Position numbers and translations under genes: made by a program. Under the pieces are notes generated by a model. It saw nothing but the letters and a program-made list of their open reading frames with translations, was not told the DNA's origin and searched no databases. Shown in pieces: positions 48,401 through 57,900 of a stretch of 64,000 nt of DNA (position 1 is the first letter of the stretch; the number at the start of each line of letters is the position of its first letter). Origin of the DNA: Triplophysa rosa (taxonomy: Eukaryota > Chordata > Actinopteri > Cypriniformes > Nemacheilidae); assembly GCF_024868665.1 (NCBI RefSeq), contig NC_079890.1:789554-853553 (forward strand), in the 5' to 3' direction.

Positions 48401-51400
48401 TGCTTGTTTATGTTTTCTGGGGGAAATTCATTACCTGCCCCTTTAGAGGGATTTGCTAATAATGCAATTTCATTTCCGCAGTCCAAAGTGCCGGCCAACG
48501 TTGTATCATCACAAACACTTTGTAATCTTTGACTGTGGTCCTCCGCTCCAAGATTATTCACTTTGTTGTTTGCAACATCATCAGCATCTGTAGAACAACG
48601 CCTTCTCTGGCTTTCCTCCCAGGAAAGCGTACACCCATTCCCATCTCTCTCTTTTCCCACCCCTGGCCTCCTCTCTTTGGCTGTGCTGTCTCTAGTCCTA
48701 CTTTCCAGGCCTAATGTGTCTCTAGCACCTTCATCAAAGTCCTGGAACAAAGGATATGACCTCCTCTCACGACCCAAATCAATGACGCGAGGCAAAGGCC
48801 GTGAGCTGGCTTGATCTCTGCAAGACACTACACCATCCTTACCATTGTTGTTGCTGTCCCTTCGTACCAGACCGCCGGCCCTTCCACCGGGTTCGGTCCT
48901 CCCATACGCTCTCACCTTCCCTTTGCGCAGCCGGAAAGCTTTACCTCTTCTGCACAGAGGCAACGTTTTGGTCTTACAGATCCCATGCATCTCCAGGTAT
49001 CGTTGTTTAGGATCGGCACCGCCGTCAGGGCCTCCCCGAGGCTCCAGCAGTTCCACGTAATCTCCAGCACCATCGCCAAGGTGTGTGCCACTGCTTCTTC
49101 GCAGCCGTTCTAACGCAGACTCAGTTTCTGCCTCGTCCCCATCTGGGGGCAAGTCATCTTCTTCATCCCAGGACCAGGAATCGTGCTCTCCTGAGGAGGA
49201 GACCCAACCAAGGCCCAGACCTCCGGAAGTGCTGGACAGGCCAGTTGGGTCGGCATTGTCTTGGAGTGGGTCAGAGGGATTGTGCAGGAGTTTAGGATAG
49301 ACCACCTCTTCCCATGGAATACGGACCACTCCATCAGATGTACTCACCAGACAGGTGTCCAAACATCCTCCACCTCCTACACAGCAAGAAAGTTCCAGAA
49401 CTGAGAGAATGTATAACCAATTGGCCATTTTGATATTGAATGATCCATCACACCCACTGGTCTCTTCACTTTTCATACTTTTGCCTTACCTTCTCTTTTG
49501 CAGCCACGCTCCTTGTTGATGCAATGCAGCCACTCGGCGGTGAACACTAGCGGGTGCTGTGACTCCGGCACTAAGACCTCCTGTACATTGCGTCCACCAG
49601 GTGCGAGGCACTTAAGAGCAAGGCGAGGGCAACGTGTCGAGAAAGGCACCACCTGCAGGTAGAAATCGGTACTACGCAGGAGTCTCCAATCCAAGGTAGA
49701 GAGTTGTACTACTACCTTCTCTCCCAAACACAGAGGCCAACCAGAGTGCAAAAAGAGACAGCCCAGATACTGAGACTGAGAGAGGAGGAGAAAGATGTCT
49801 TACAAGATAACCTGTCTAACACAGTTGCTTTCTGATCACATGCCTCAACTTGTACAAAAAAATAATGCGGGTCTTTAAAGAACAAACATCGTACAGCACA
49901 TAAAACTGCATATAACACAACAGAAGTTAACAAATCGCTATTACACTAAAGACCATTTAAATTCTTGCTTGCTTGCTTACACCTTACATGCACAACAAAA
50001 GTAATGTGTCTGTCTATAGCGAAAGGAAGAATGGGGATTTTTTCCATATTTTTAAACAACAATTGGAAAAAAATTCTATCTTCTGTATGACATGTTCTGT
50101 GTGAAGATTTCACAATTTGTCTCATTCTTTAGCTGAAAAAAACCCCCATAAACATGCTCTCTAAGTGTTTCCAATGATATTGTTCCTCTGTATGGTTATG
50201 GGTATAATTGTGGTGTGATTTTTAAAGGTTGTATAGTTATGGCCCTTGTTATGAAGAGGTCTTTACAGAGAACAAAACAAGTTACTGACCCAAGTTACAG
50301 TACACATGAATCTCATGTATTACGCATGTTTTTTCTCAGCTTCTCTGTGGGAAAGCGTGGACTTACCTCATAAATAAAAGTTTAAAAGTAGATTCAGATG
50401 CTCACTTTTTAGTTTGAAATGCATTCCCCTCCACCCATGCCCCCTCACAGGACCACGATCAAATTATGTTGAGCGATTCATGCCCCTCCCCTCCAATGTC
50501 ACCTCCCCTTTCTCTAAAGCCCCGCCCTTCCGTCATTTTTAAAGATATAGAAATATCTTCAGCACAACTCAAGAATGATTCCTTCTTTCAGTTACCACCC
50601 CTCACTTTTCTCACTGGAACGTTTCCCTTCAACCTCTTTCTCAATGTGCCCCAGTGTTCTCTCTGTCCCTCCACCCCCCCCCCATTTCTTCACCGAAATC
50701 TCCCTTAGCGTTCTCTCTCTCTCTCATAACACACATGTGGTAAGAATTAAAATCATGACTCAGACTCTTGTCCCTGGCAGCTTCTCATAGCGACAATGAA
50801 AACAAAGTCGGCTGGGAATGTGTGTGTTTATGTGAGTGTGAGAGAGTTGAGTCTCAGAGTGAAACATTATACTTGGTTGTGTGTGAGTGCATATGAATGC
50901 TTACTCTGTGTGTTTGGAGTAAAGGGCGTGACATAGTGGTGGGTGTTATTACATCAGCAACTAGACTTGGTCATTTTTAAAGAAATGCAAGTAGTGCCTG
51001 ACCATGCAACACTCGCTACCACAATCCTAGGGTGTTCTCGGTGGTTGCTAGGGTGCTTTAAGTGGTTGCTAGGGTACTCTGCACAGTCTAGGAAGTCGCT
51101 GCCTGAAGTCATAAGAGTCTCTACGATGTTGTGGTCTACATACAGTAAATGGCTCAGGTTCCTCCTTTTTTAGCCCAGCATAATTCTAATTTAATTACAG
51201 GTATGACTAATGTAAACTTACATGTTAAGTCACAGTTTAATGTTTCGGAATATTGGTTAGTTTAGACAACGTAAATAGCAAACATCCCTAGTAAGTGAGC
51301 ACTTACACACGCGTGCTGCTGTAACTTGTGCAGAAGGTGTTTGGCAGGAATGAAGAAATCCAGCAGATACCTCAAGCTGTCGTGTTGATATGTTGACTCG

Positions 51401-54400
51401 AGTACAGAGAACACCTGCCACACGTAAACAAAAACAGGAGTTAACTTTGCAAAAACTTCTACTACGGCAACTTTGTACGATAACAGCGTGCTAGCTTGAC
51501 TACCGTTACCGAGGACGAAATGAAGAGAGACACTGATGATCTCACCTGAGATAGCAGAGGAGGAGCGGTGCTTTCAAACGGAGGGTAGAGAGAGGAGAGC
51601 GCCCCCTGCACGCAGTCCTCTACCGCCTCTGTACCCTGAAATATACACAGTTCACATTATTAACACAACACGACATGAGGCAAATGTGAAGTATGGGTGT
51701 TCACCATTATAATCGACAGCTGCTTCTTCTCCCTTCTTTTATCATAACACAACAATTTACACAAACATTTGTTTTGTTTAAAACGTTGCGTAGATTTCAT
51801 CCTGAACAGAGGTTGACAACAGTGACGTATTTTTACTCAAGTACATTTGTCAAGTATATTTACTTTTTGACCTATAATCCATAAGAAATCAAGTACTTTC
51901 TTACTTTTTTTCTCAAGCTTTTAAACTCAAAAATTCTACTTGAGCAAGAGTAAGTACTACATTTTTAATATACTTCAGTATTAAAGAGATAGTCCACCCA
52001 GAAATAAAAGTTCTGTCATGAATTACTCGCCCTCAAGTTCCAAACCTGTATCAATGTCTTTGTTCTGTTGAACACGAGAGATATTTGGAAGAATGTTAGC
52101 AACACACATTTCTGGGACATCATTGACTACCATAGTAGAAAAAATGAAAATGGTAGTCAAAGGTGCCCTAGAACTGTTTGCTTGTGTAATTTCTTCAAAA
52201 TATCTCATCAGCACAAAAAAAAGATGCAATAATTGTTTCTATATGGTTCTACAATGGTAGAACACTTAAAATAAAGTCCAGATAAATGTCGTCGAGTAGA
52301 TTAAAAGTACATCACTACTGTCCAGCTCTGATCCTATACACACAGTCAAGTGTGCACAAATTTACGCTAAGTTGATTTTGATGAATATCGATATTGTTGC
52401 ATACGCACAAAATGGCCATTAAATGTGCAATTTTTCATGCAACATTTATACATCAGACCCCAGGATCCTCAACTCGACCAATAAACACACACATGACTGC
52501 AGTGCTTATGTTTATTTTACTGCTGTCCTGTCGTCATGGCAACACAGAACATTTTCCTCTCGTTTCCCTCTTTTCTTTTTACTCGTCGTTCCTCCATCTC
52601 CCCGCTCGCTGGTTAAACACGCCTCCTCTTGAGAACTACCGCTAAACCTCATCTGACAACGATTACACCGCAGCGTCTTCACAAAACACACATTATGCTC
52701 TGAAAGTTTCCCACCCATAGAGTAGAAGTAGGATTAACAGAAGATGAAAGAGGGATGTCTGGGGAAAGTGAGCCAGGAAGGCCAGAAAGTTCGGCGTGGT
52801 GGGGAGGGCGAGGAAAGAAAAACAAACGCTGAAGGAAAATGGCAGGAAAGAAAGTCAAATGAAAAGAATGCCAGAGCAACGGACTGAAAGACAAAACGAG
52901 GAAGAAATACAGATGATTGTGAGAAACAGGACGGCAACAACAAACTCTGCTCTACTGTCTGAGTCTGAATGCTCGTTTAAACAACGACTGTCTGAGAGCT
53001 GGAAGAAGCAGAACAGAAACATTTCAAACACAGTGTTCTGATAGTACAAACATCCAAAAGCATTGTGCATTCTAACTTCTCTACACTGTTAAACGTGCTG
53101 GCTTCTCATACTTGACATGGTCAGTAGGGCTGGGCAAAAAAATAGAAAAATCGATTAATCTTTTTTTTTTTTAATGCGGTCGATTCGATATCGATTCTCA
53201 AAAGCATTGAAGCGATTTTTCTCTTTCATATTTCCACAAGCACTGAACATTGATTTACGTGAATGTTATTGCTACTCCTATCCACTAGATGTCACTTTTC
53301 TTTTTACAACGGGTGGATGTTACAACAGGGAGTGTTCTATCCTTTATCCATTGCTTAATTAACATTTCGGATGCGGGTGTGTCGTCGAATTTAAAGGGGT
53401 CATAAGGCACGAACAGGTGTTTTTCTGTGTCTTTGGTGTGTTATAAGTTGCTCATGCATGTATTAGACGTGTAAAATTGCAGAAATGAAAGTGTGGGAAC
53501 AAAAGAGTCATTCTATGTAAAAGCGAATGCTCACCAGACCTGCCTGACACACCTCGTGTAGCCACACCCCCACAAATCTACGTCAGTTGGTGGTCTGATT
53601 TGACTAAGACCGCCCAAATGTAGACGCAAGTAAGGTGGGCGTACCTGTCAGCACAACTGAAGAGGAACCTGATGTTCCAAATATGGTCAGAGGCGTTACA
53701 TTTCCCTCACACGCTTGCAGTATTCCACCAATCACTACGCACTGGTGAACTGGCCAATCACAGCACACCTCGCTTTTCAGAGCCATGAGCTTTGTTAAAC
53801 ATCTGCGTGTTTCAGAGAGGCGGAGCAAAGAGGAGATACAAACATGCACGGTGTGTGGAAAATACAGTGTTTATCAACCTTAAATCCTGTAGACACATTA
53901 CATCACATCTAAAACAAACCATAATATTCCTTTTAGTCGTGTCATGTGACCCCTTTAACATCACCTTCACATAAAAGCCAGCCGTTCATATGATTGCAGC
54001 CTCTCTTCACAGCTAATTTTGAAAAATGGTGTTTGTTATATCTTAAATGTAAAGTAACCTGACCCTGTTTGATCAACGTATGTGACTGTTCTGTTTCGAT
54101 ATACCCCAAAAATAAAGTTTAATATACAGGTTTGTGGCTCTTCATTTCTTTTTTTAATCCACCATTGGAATCCGATGTTTACTGATCTTTTTGAGATATA
54201 TCTATAGGACTCTTGTCAAAAACCAGCGCTAAAAGATGTCGGTCATGAACTGAATGCGGTAAGTGAAACTGCGTCTAGTGTCTGTGTTTTGTTGGCAATC
54301 GGCGCGTACGTGCATAATGTAAACGACACAAACTTTTAGGGGCAGTTTCCCGGACAGGGCTTAAGCCTAGTCCAAGACTAATTTAAAATGTTAGAGGTGT

Positions 54401-56553
54401 CTTAATCGAAAACAACTTGCACTGACAAATCTTGAAATATATCAGTGTGATTGTTTTGTCTCAAGATGCTCACCACTAATGTTTTTTTGTAAAGTATGTT
54501 TTTAAAAACTACTTAAATATCCTAATTTAACCAAGGCCTAGTCCTGGTTTAAGATAACCCCTGTCCGGGAAACCACCCCATAGTGAATCAACAGTTATGC
54601 AGGGATAATGCGATGATGTATTGTGTGCTCTTGCTTTAGTTCCGCCATTGTGTGATTGTGGGACAGTGACAGCACAAGCATACAGTTATAATAAGATATA
54701 CTTCTGCAGATTTATTTCTGTACACGAGTCCTGCACGACCAGCCAGCGGTATGTCATTCATCTGCTGAACTTCCTCAAGAGACACAGACTAGTGAAGAAC
54801 ACAACGATAGAATCCAGATGCAGGCGTGAAAGAGAGAGAGAGAGAGAGAGAGAGAGCTTCTTCCCTCTTCCAATGAGGAACTTCACACAATAAAAATGTC
54901 TGATCCAGCAGTTTCGACTGTCCAAAACCATGACTTAAGTCATGTCTCAAACAGATTCAACATCGTCACAATTATTGTTCTGCAATAGTTCCACAGCATG
55001 GCTGTACAGTGTGGCACATGCTACAAACAAAACCGGTCTGTGCTACGAATAAATGTAATAGTGTAGCACGCGTGCGATACCCGTTGGCAGGTGCATTAGA
55101 CAGAGCCGCTTGTTCGTGTGTGAAGTTAACTAATGGCGCACCACTATTTATTTTCCTTTTTATTTAGTTTTTGCAATTAAAACTATCAAGTACATTGATC
55201 TAGAGCCCTATGATCTGCACGATGTGGGAAAACATGGAAGGAATCACGAAAGCGGAATTCTACTATTTAAATGTCCTCTGCTTGTTCTGAGTGAATGAGT
55301 TTCACAGTTTAACTTGTTACAAGCGTGACACTCGTGGATTTGTCTGTATCTTACTATATGAACACGTGAACTTCAGCCACATTATGACTTTAATTTACAA
55401 GTGTTTCGCTGTTTGAGAGAAGCTACATTCAAACACACTGAAACTCAAGCGTCCTCGCGGCAACCCGTCAAAATAAAAGTCCACTTAATTTGTAGTAAAT
55501 GTATAAACTGTAGTAAACAACACTATAGTATACTTTAATATTTACTATAGTAAGGTTCAAATATACTATAGTACACAAGAACTTTACTGCAGTTGAATGT
55601 AGTAAATACTATTGTATACAGTATTTCTATGGACAAATGTCTTTACTACTGTATAGTAAATCATTGAAAATACAGAACTCCGAAAAATAATAAAAGGAAA
55701 AAACTATTTTGGTAAAAACTAAACATTATACGGCCCTAGTTCATTCGTTTGTATAACGTTAATGTCCTTTTTCAGTTACCTGTCTATTTATGTGATGACC
55801 TGCACTTGTGTGTTTTTTTTTAAAGACGCTAACAGACGTATACTTGTGCTACAACTGTTTGGCCTGTGCTACAAAACTTTATACCTCTGTAGCACCGGTG
55901 CTACGTGCAAAAAAAGTTAACGTACAGTCTGATGTTTTGTGCAAATTTGGGCCAAAAAAATACTTTGAGCAAGTCTGAGAATAGTGGATTTCACATCACA
56001 ACTACAACAGTGCAGATAAGACTGGATGACTTTGGGTGGATTTTCTCCAGCAGACGAACAATAAAACAATGTGTGGGCTCTTTGTCAATTGTGTAAACGT
56101 CACTGCATTAGACAATAACATCGCAGCAAGTGGTAGGCCTATCTGTAAACAAATGATGCTAGAAAAAAAACACGTTTCTGACTTATTTTTGACTTGAGCA
56201 AACGAGTGTTTAATTTAAAAAAGTGCTTTTGCTAATTTTACTTAAAACTAATAACATATACGTTGCAGTACTTTGTAATGAGATTCACAAGTCAATTGCA
56301 TTATCATTATATTTATGCAAACGTTTCTTGAGGCCACGGTTTGTTTACAGGTTGGTCTTTGTGAGGATTCGTGTATTAGGCCAGTATGAAAACAATGGAT
56401 ATTCTCAGTAATATACAGCATAAAGAAACAAACCTGTGTGTGTGTTGATGTGTTTTTCCATTCACCCTCACGTCTCCCTGCAGAAAGTGAATCATCTCTC
56501 TCTCTATTTCAGCTTCAATGTGGAAAATACAACATCACCCAAACCACCATCAC

Positions 56554-56604
<51 letters not shown>

Positions 56605-57561
56605 GTCTCTCTGCCAGACGGCTCCACCCTGCTCCACACACAGATGAAATCTGTCTTCATCTTCTTCACACACTTCGGTGCTGTGACGTCACCGCAAACA
56701 CCGAAGAAAACGCGTGACCGTCTCACGGCCTGTATTTGTGTATGTTAAAACACACGATCAACTGTTCATTCTCTTTTTGGATTCAGACTTAAAAAAGGTA
56801 CGACCAGTCTTGAAGAAAAAAATAGATGCTAACTTTTAATATCCTTAACCATTATAAGCATCACTTTTATTTTACTCAGTTGACTTCCGTGCTATACTGT
56901 AAGTTTAATTTCACTTCACTTCTATTAGCTCAGTTTACTTCTAATCAGAACAGAGTGTTTATAAACCCGTCTGTTTATCGTATTTGTTTAGTCTTGACAT
57001 CATCAGTGTCCAGCGGTTTCCTCACACGAGTCTTGTCTTGACGGGATTTCCCGCACTCACATTTACCTCAGTTCGCCAACATAACCACTGCAAACGCTGT
57101 AAAACCAGTAACACAACACACGAGGTCCATCTCAAAAACGGTGAGAAGCTGTGGTCGTCCTTCTGTATTAAGTTTGACCATTTTAAACACAACGACAAAC
57201 ATTTGTGTTATGTCATTCACAACATCAGTGGCTAATAGCGAGTTTCCACCGTTACAATCTGAACAACAGTGTGTCGTCCTGACAGAAACTGTGTTCACCG
57301 CTGTACTGTATTTTTCTGAAGGCTAACATTAATACACCAGTGTGTTCAAACAAACTGTTTTTCACTGTTATGATCTCCGTGATCGTTTAGACTTGCGTGC
57401 TAACTGTGCAACTTTCACGACTGCGTTTGCGTTATTATTATTGTTTTTTAGAAGAAATTCTCATGTGGCGCGTTCAGTTTATAAGAATTTGTTTGTTTAA
57501 AAGCACGATGTAAAATTAATAACGGTATCGTGTACGTGTGTAAACAGCAAAGACTTACCAT
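33491..57561 (-). CDS. arhgef40: arhgef40 (Solo): Rho guanine nucleotide exchange factor, 26-exon model
   Basis: RhoA-directed exchange factor; in mammals Solo associates with keratin filaments and acts in mechanosensing. Coding exons (minus): 57561-57559, 51635-51546, 51414-51307, 49775-49490, 49376-48170, 48079-47832, 47745-47581, 47507-47393, 47176-47083, 46984-46898, 45885-45769, 44537-44439, 44363-44212, 44065-43927, 42371-42252, 42144-41953, 41875-41423, 39407-39043, 38969-38720, 38425-38336, 36666-36463, 35661-35482, 35406-35226, 34407-34297, 33710-33601, 33517-33491. All junction phases agree and total 5193 bp, i.e. 1730 aa (human about 1519). Order: conserved N-terminal region (1-163), disordered region, SEC14-like segment (about 686-840), helical spectrin-like region (about 841-1225), DH (about 1350-1525), PH (about 1529-1650), short tail. 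Alignment with human ARHGEF40 from memory is unmistakable at both ends. Confidence 0.93.
33565..33590. repeat. (TG)n microsatellite beside exon 25
   Basis: A short TG tract 10 bp downstream (minus sense) of the arhgef40 exon 25 donor. Similar tracts sit at 34277-34294 and 35457-35479, each abutting an exon donor. Confidence 0.85.
34757..34798. repeat. (CA)n microsatellite
   Basis: A pure CA tract of about 42 bp in an arhgef40 intron (exons 23-24). Confidence 0.92.
35226..35661 (-). CDS. arhgef40: arhgef40 exons 22-23, PH domain
   Basis: Exon 22 (35661-35482) encodes [20 protein letters not shown] then [20 protein letters not shown], the first PH strands. Exon 23 (35406-35226) encodes [20 protein letters not shown], the later strands and the C-terminal helix [19 protein letters not shown] with the invariant Trp. 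This follows human ARHGEF40 closely (RHVFLFEHLLLFSK, MGLTENIGDSGLCFELWF). The PH domain packs against DH and contributes to membrane and GTPase binding in the Dbl family. Confidence 0.93.
36047..36357. repeat. AT-rich tandem duplication, about 170-bp unit
   Basis: Two units in direct order share AAATCAATTATAAAATGACA, then AAAGC(G/T)TATACCGAAATTG and AACATAAAAACTAAACATCT. The unit starts near 36047 and again near 36217. Located in the intron between exons 21 and 22. A diverged inverted relative seems present at about 39950-40140. Confidence 0.7.
36463..39407 (-). CDS. arhgef40: arhgef40 exons 18-21, pre-DH linker and DH (RhoGEF) domain
   Basis: Exon 18 (39407-39043) has a Pro/Arg-rich stretch and the conserved [20 protein letters not shown] block found before DH in human Solo. 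Exons 19-21 (38969-38720, 38425-38336, 36666-36463) encode the DH helical bundle: [20 protein letters not shown] (CR1), a middle region to [18 protein letters not shown], and the C-terminal helices with [15 protein letters not shown] and [18 protein letters not shown]. This is the catalytic module that exchanges GDP for GTP on Rho. Lengths and order match human, with fish-specific loops. Confidence 0.92.
37174..37733 (+). mobile_element. 560-bp TTAA MITE, copy A
   Basis: Starts AGGGGTCATAAGGCACG after TTAA (37170-37173) and ends CGTGTCATATCACCCC followed by TTAA (37734-37737). An almost identical copy in the same orientation is at 53395-53954. Non-coding; an 80-90 residue minus-strand open frame is shared by both copies but resembles nothing known. 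TTAA duplication points to Kolobok- or piggyBac-type mobilisation. It lies in the arhgef40 intron between exons 20 and 21. Confidence 0.85.
38490..38703. mobile_element. Fold-back element with 34-bp inverted repeats and telomere-like core
   Basis: The left arm 38490-38523 begins GGCACTCACTAAATCCTTGG and the right arm 38670-38703 is its complement with one mismatch. The core contains GGTTAGGGTTAGGG (about 38580-38593) and a further GGGTTAGGG. An inner copy of the ACCAAGGATTTAGT word lies at about 38629-38642. The element ends 16 bp from the exon 19 donor of arhgef40. Confidence 0.75.
40251..40711. mobile_element. Internally deleted copy of the 17.4-kb TTAA transposon (inverted)
   Basis: Reverse-complement sequence matches both ends of the 17407-18707 element. 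Its right part corresponds to 17403-17690 (GGTTTATGGAGTGTCC, two CCAAT boxes with TCTGATTGG words), and its left part to about 18541-18711 (CGCGTGATTCAGAGTCGA, CTGCCAAGTTGTA-like). The central 0.85 kb with both exons is missing. The ends read AAAGAGTA at the left and TACTCTTAA at the right, so the terminal repeats are decayed. Confidence 0.75.
41423..44537 (-). CDS. arhgef40: arhgef40 exons 12-17, spectrin-like helical region
   Basis: Exons 44537-44439, 44363-44212, 44065-43927, 42371-42252, 42144-41953 and 41875-41423. The encoded segments are helical: [94 protein letters not shown]. Human Solo has the same landmarks (ADPRLTALQRDGGAIL, VDEAIHQLVRLSN). Exon 17 contains [20 protein letters not shown], matching [12 protein letters not shown] in human, then a disordered Ser/Pro region. 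In related Dbl proteins such helices form spectrin repeats; that label here is an inference. Confidence 0.9.
42390..42462. repeat. (AG)n microsatellite
   Basis: About 70 bp of AG repeats with AC interruptions, immediately outside the exon 15 acceptor of arhgef40. Confidence 0.92.
42525..42998 (-). mobile_element. hAT-like MITE, copy 2
   Basis: 474 bp from CAGTGTTGGG to CCCAACACTG, flanked by a perfect 8-bp duplication ATCACGGC (42517-42524 and 42999-43006). It is the same family as 3732-4211, in the opposite orientation. Located in the arhgef40 intron between exons 14 and 15. Confidence 0.93.
43427..43796. mobile_element. Probable MITE with GTGTCRCGATAT ends
   Basis: The left end AGAGCTGTCGCGATAT and the complement of the right end (TAGGGGTGTCACAATAT) are imperfect inverted repeats, a terminal motif frequent in fish repeats. 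The interior is AT-rich and non-coding. Boundaries are approximate. Confidence 0.5.
44846..45514. mobile_element. MITE interrupted by a nested hAT-like MITE
   Basis: Ends TAAGGCCCTGTCCACAGG and the complement of GTGTGGACGAGGCCTAA form inverted repeats. The interior has AACGTTTCCAAAACCGCAG-type words. A separate 338-bp element with its own 8-bp duplication is inserted at 45034-45371. Lies in the arhgef40 intron between exons 11 and 12. Confidence 0.65.
45034..45371. mobile_element. Nested hAT-like MITE
   Basis: Starts TAGGGCTGTGCAATTAATCG and ends AGAGCAGCCCTA; flanked by TTTAATAC (45026-45033) and TTTAATCC (45372-45379), an 8-bp duplication with one mismatch. Non-coding, with the ATTAATCG/AATAATCG words typical of fish hAT-type ends. 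Confidence 0.78.
45769..47745 (-). CDS. arhgef40: arhgef40 exons 7-11, SEC14-like region
   Basis: Exons 47745-47581, 47507-47393, 47176-47083, 46984-46898 and 45885-45769. They encode [18 protein letters not shown], then [60 protein letters not shown] and [20 protein letters not shown] with a closing HSDWLAF. The pattern (LTG-D-GRA, VIVDSR, FVDKxQLPxExGG) resembles SEC14/CRAL-TRIO folds found N-terminal to DH domains in Trio/MCF2-type GEFs. Human Solo aligns at LILTGGVDQSGRALLTI and KPEELQWELGGH. Lipid binding is not demonstrated. Confidence 0.9.
46251..46876. mobile_element. MITE with GGCTGTTCAACGATTAATCG ends, carrying a nested element
   Basis: The left arm begins GGCTGTTCAACGATTAATCG at 46254 and continues CATCCAGAATAAA; the right arm (TTTATTCTGGATGCG to CGTTGAACAGCCCTAA) is its complement. 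A second structure sits inside at about 46374-46693. It ends about 20 bp from the arhgef40 exon 10 donor, so insertion stopped just short of the splice site. Confidence 0.72.
46374..46693. mobile_element. Element nested in the 46.3-kb MITE
   Basis: Ends AAGCGATAATCCACATC with AGCTAGCCGTGCGTTAAAG, and at the right TTTAATGCTCGGCTAGCCG then TAGATTATCCCGCTTA, form an interrupted inverted repeat. The phrase CGTGCGTTAAAG(G/C)GTTTTAATGCAC occurs twice inside. Non-coding. Confidence 0.6.
47832..49376 (-). CDS. arhgef40: arhgef40 exons 5-6, conserved start then disordered region
   Basis: Exon 5 (49376-48170, 1207 bp) opens [20 protein letters not shown] (human: GRLSTCLLSAPSGIQRLPW), then is largely disordered and charged, with a conserved [12 protein letters not shown] block and a basic KGKVRAYGR patch. 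Exon 6 (48079-47832) is Lys/Gly-rich then Ser/Thr-rich and ends at DAKDR. Both are fish-expanded relative to human, which largely explains the longer protein. Acceptors TGTGTAG and TTCTACAG, donors GTACGG and GTAAGT. Confidence 0.92.
49490..51635 (-). CDS. arhgef40: arhgef40 exons 2-4, conserved N-terminal domain
   Basis: Exon 2 (51635-51546): [20 protein letters not shown]. Exon 3 (51414-51307): [20 protein letters not shown] then [13 protein letters not shown]. Exon 4 (49775-49490): [40 protein letters not shown] and [10 protein letters not shown]. These align almost residue for residue with human ARHGEF40, where this end mediates keratin interaction. For exon 4 the first of two adjacent CAGs (49776) restores the human spacing (AC-SQ-Y against AC-AQ-Y), so I used it rather than the second. 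Confidence 0.93.
51028..51086. repeat. GGTTGCTAGGGT tandem units
   Basis: The GTGGTTGCTAGGGT word occurs twice within 30 bp, with a further decayed unit; a familiar short tandem motif of fish repeats. Intron 3 of arhgef40. Confidence 0.5.
51979..52270. mobile_element. Fragment of the GATAGTTCACCC-family MITE
   Basis: Begins ATTAAAGAGATAGTCCACCC and carries GAGATATTTGGAAGAATGTT and TTCTTCAAAATATCTCATCA, matching the family at 31103 and 31827. The right terminus is not clear. Lies in arhgef40 intron 1. Confidence 0.6.
53395..53954 (+). mobile_element. 560-bp TTAA MITE, copy B
   Basis: Bounded by TTAA on both sides (53391-53394, 53955-53958), with ends AGGGGTCATAAGGCACG and CGTGTCATGTGACCCCT. 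By eye it differs from copy A (37174-37733) at only a few percent of positions, has the same length and orientation, and lies in the same gene's intron 1. Confidence 0.88.
54339..54579. mobile_element. MITE with GTTTCCCGGACAGG ends
   Basis: The left end GGGGCAGTTTCCCGGACAGG and the right end CCTGTCCGGGAAACCACCCC are inverted repeats of 20 bp with one mismatch. About 200 bp of non-coding AT-rich interior. This terminus is widespread in cyprinid genomes. Confidence 0.8.
54828..54857. repeat. (GA)n microsatellite
   Basis: GA tract of about 28 bp in arhgef40 intron 1. Confidence 0.88.
55490..55680. repeat. TAGTAAAT/ACTATAGTA-rich repeat
   Basis: Dense occurrences of TAGTAAAT, ACTATAGTA and their complements make an imperfect fold-back, common in fish MITEs. 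Boundaries unclear. Confidence 0.45.
56557..56602. repeat. (CT)n microsatellite
   Basis: CT tract of about 42 bp. The open frames across it are artefacts. Confidence 0.92.
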
Positions 57562-57699
57562 GACGTCAGTTGTTCGGACTGACTGACTACATCTCTCCCG
57601 ATTCTGTACAACATCCACAAGAAAGAACCGAAAATATCACCGTCGACTGAAGTGATTCACAAGCTGAAGTTTTCTGAACGAGTGAAATGCGTGATGGTG

Positions 57700-57741
<42 letters not shown>

Positions 57742-57900
57742 AGAGAGAGGGAGAGAGGGGGGGGGGGGGGAGGGGGGGGGGCGTGGGGGCGTGAGCTCTC
57801 CCGATGCAGACCTGAGTTGACTCTCTCTCTTTCTAGTGTCTTTCTGACAATATGAATAAAATAATCCTGATTTACTGTAACAAATTCTGTTCATAGATTA
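57559..57900 (-). promoter_or_regulatory. arhgef40: arhgef40 exon 1 and promoter region with CRE
   Basis: On the minus strand TGACGTCATG runs straight into donor GTAAGT. The ATG (57561-57559) is the last codon of exon 1, and the full CRE/ATF palindrome TGACGTCA (57561-57568) overlaps it by one base. Spliced to exon 2, the start context becomes GTCATGG and the protein begins M-GTEAVEDC, against M-EPEPVEDC in human. A GA tract and G run (57704-57781) lie upstream. The transcription start is not determined. Confidence 0.75.
57704..57781. repeat. (GA)n tract followed by G runs
   Basis: About 37 bp of GA then two runs of 8-10 G. On the transcript side this is CT then C runs, 150-220 bp upstream of the arhgef40 start codon. 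Confidence 0.9.

Noticed and set aside
48344..49334. Plus-strand and alternative-frame open frames over arhgef40 exon 5
   Set aside because: Antisense shadows of the real minus-strand exon, with no independent evidence.
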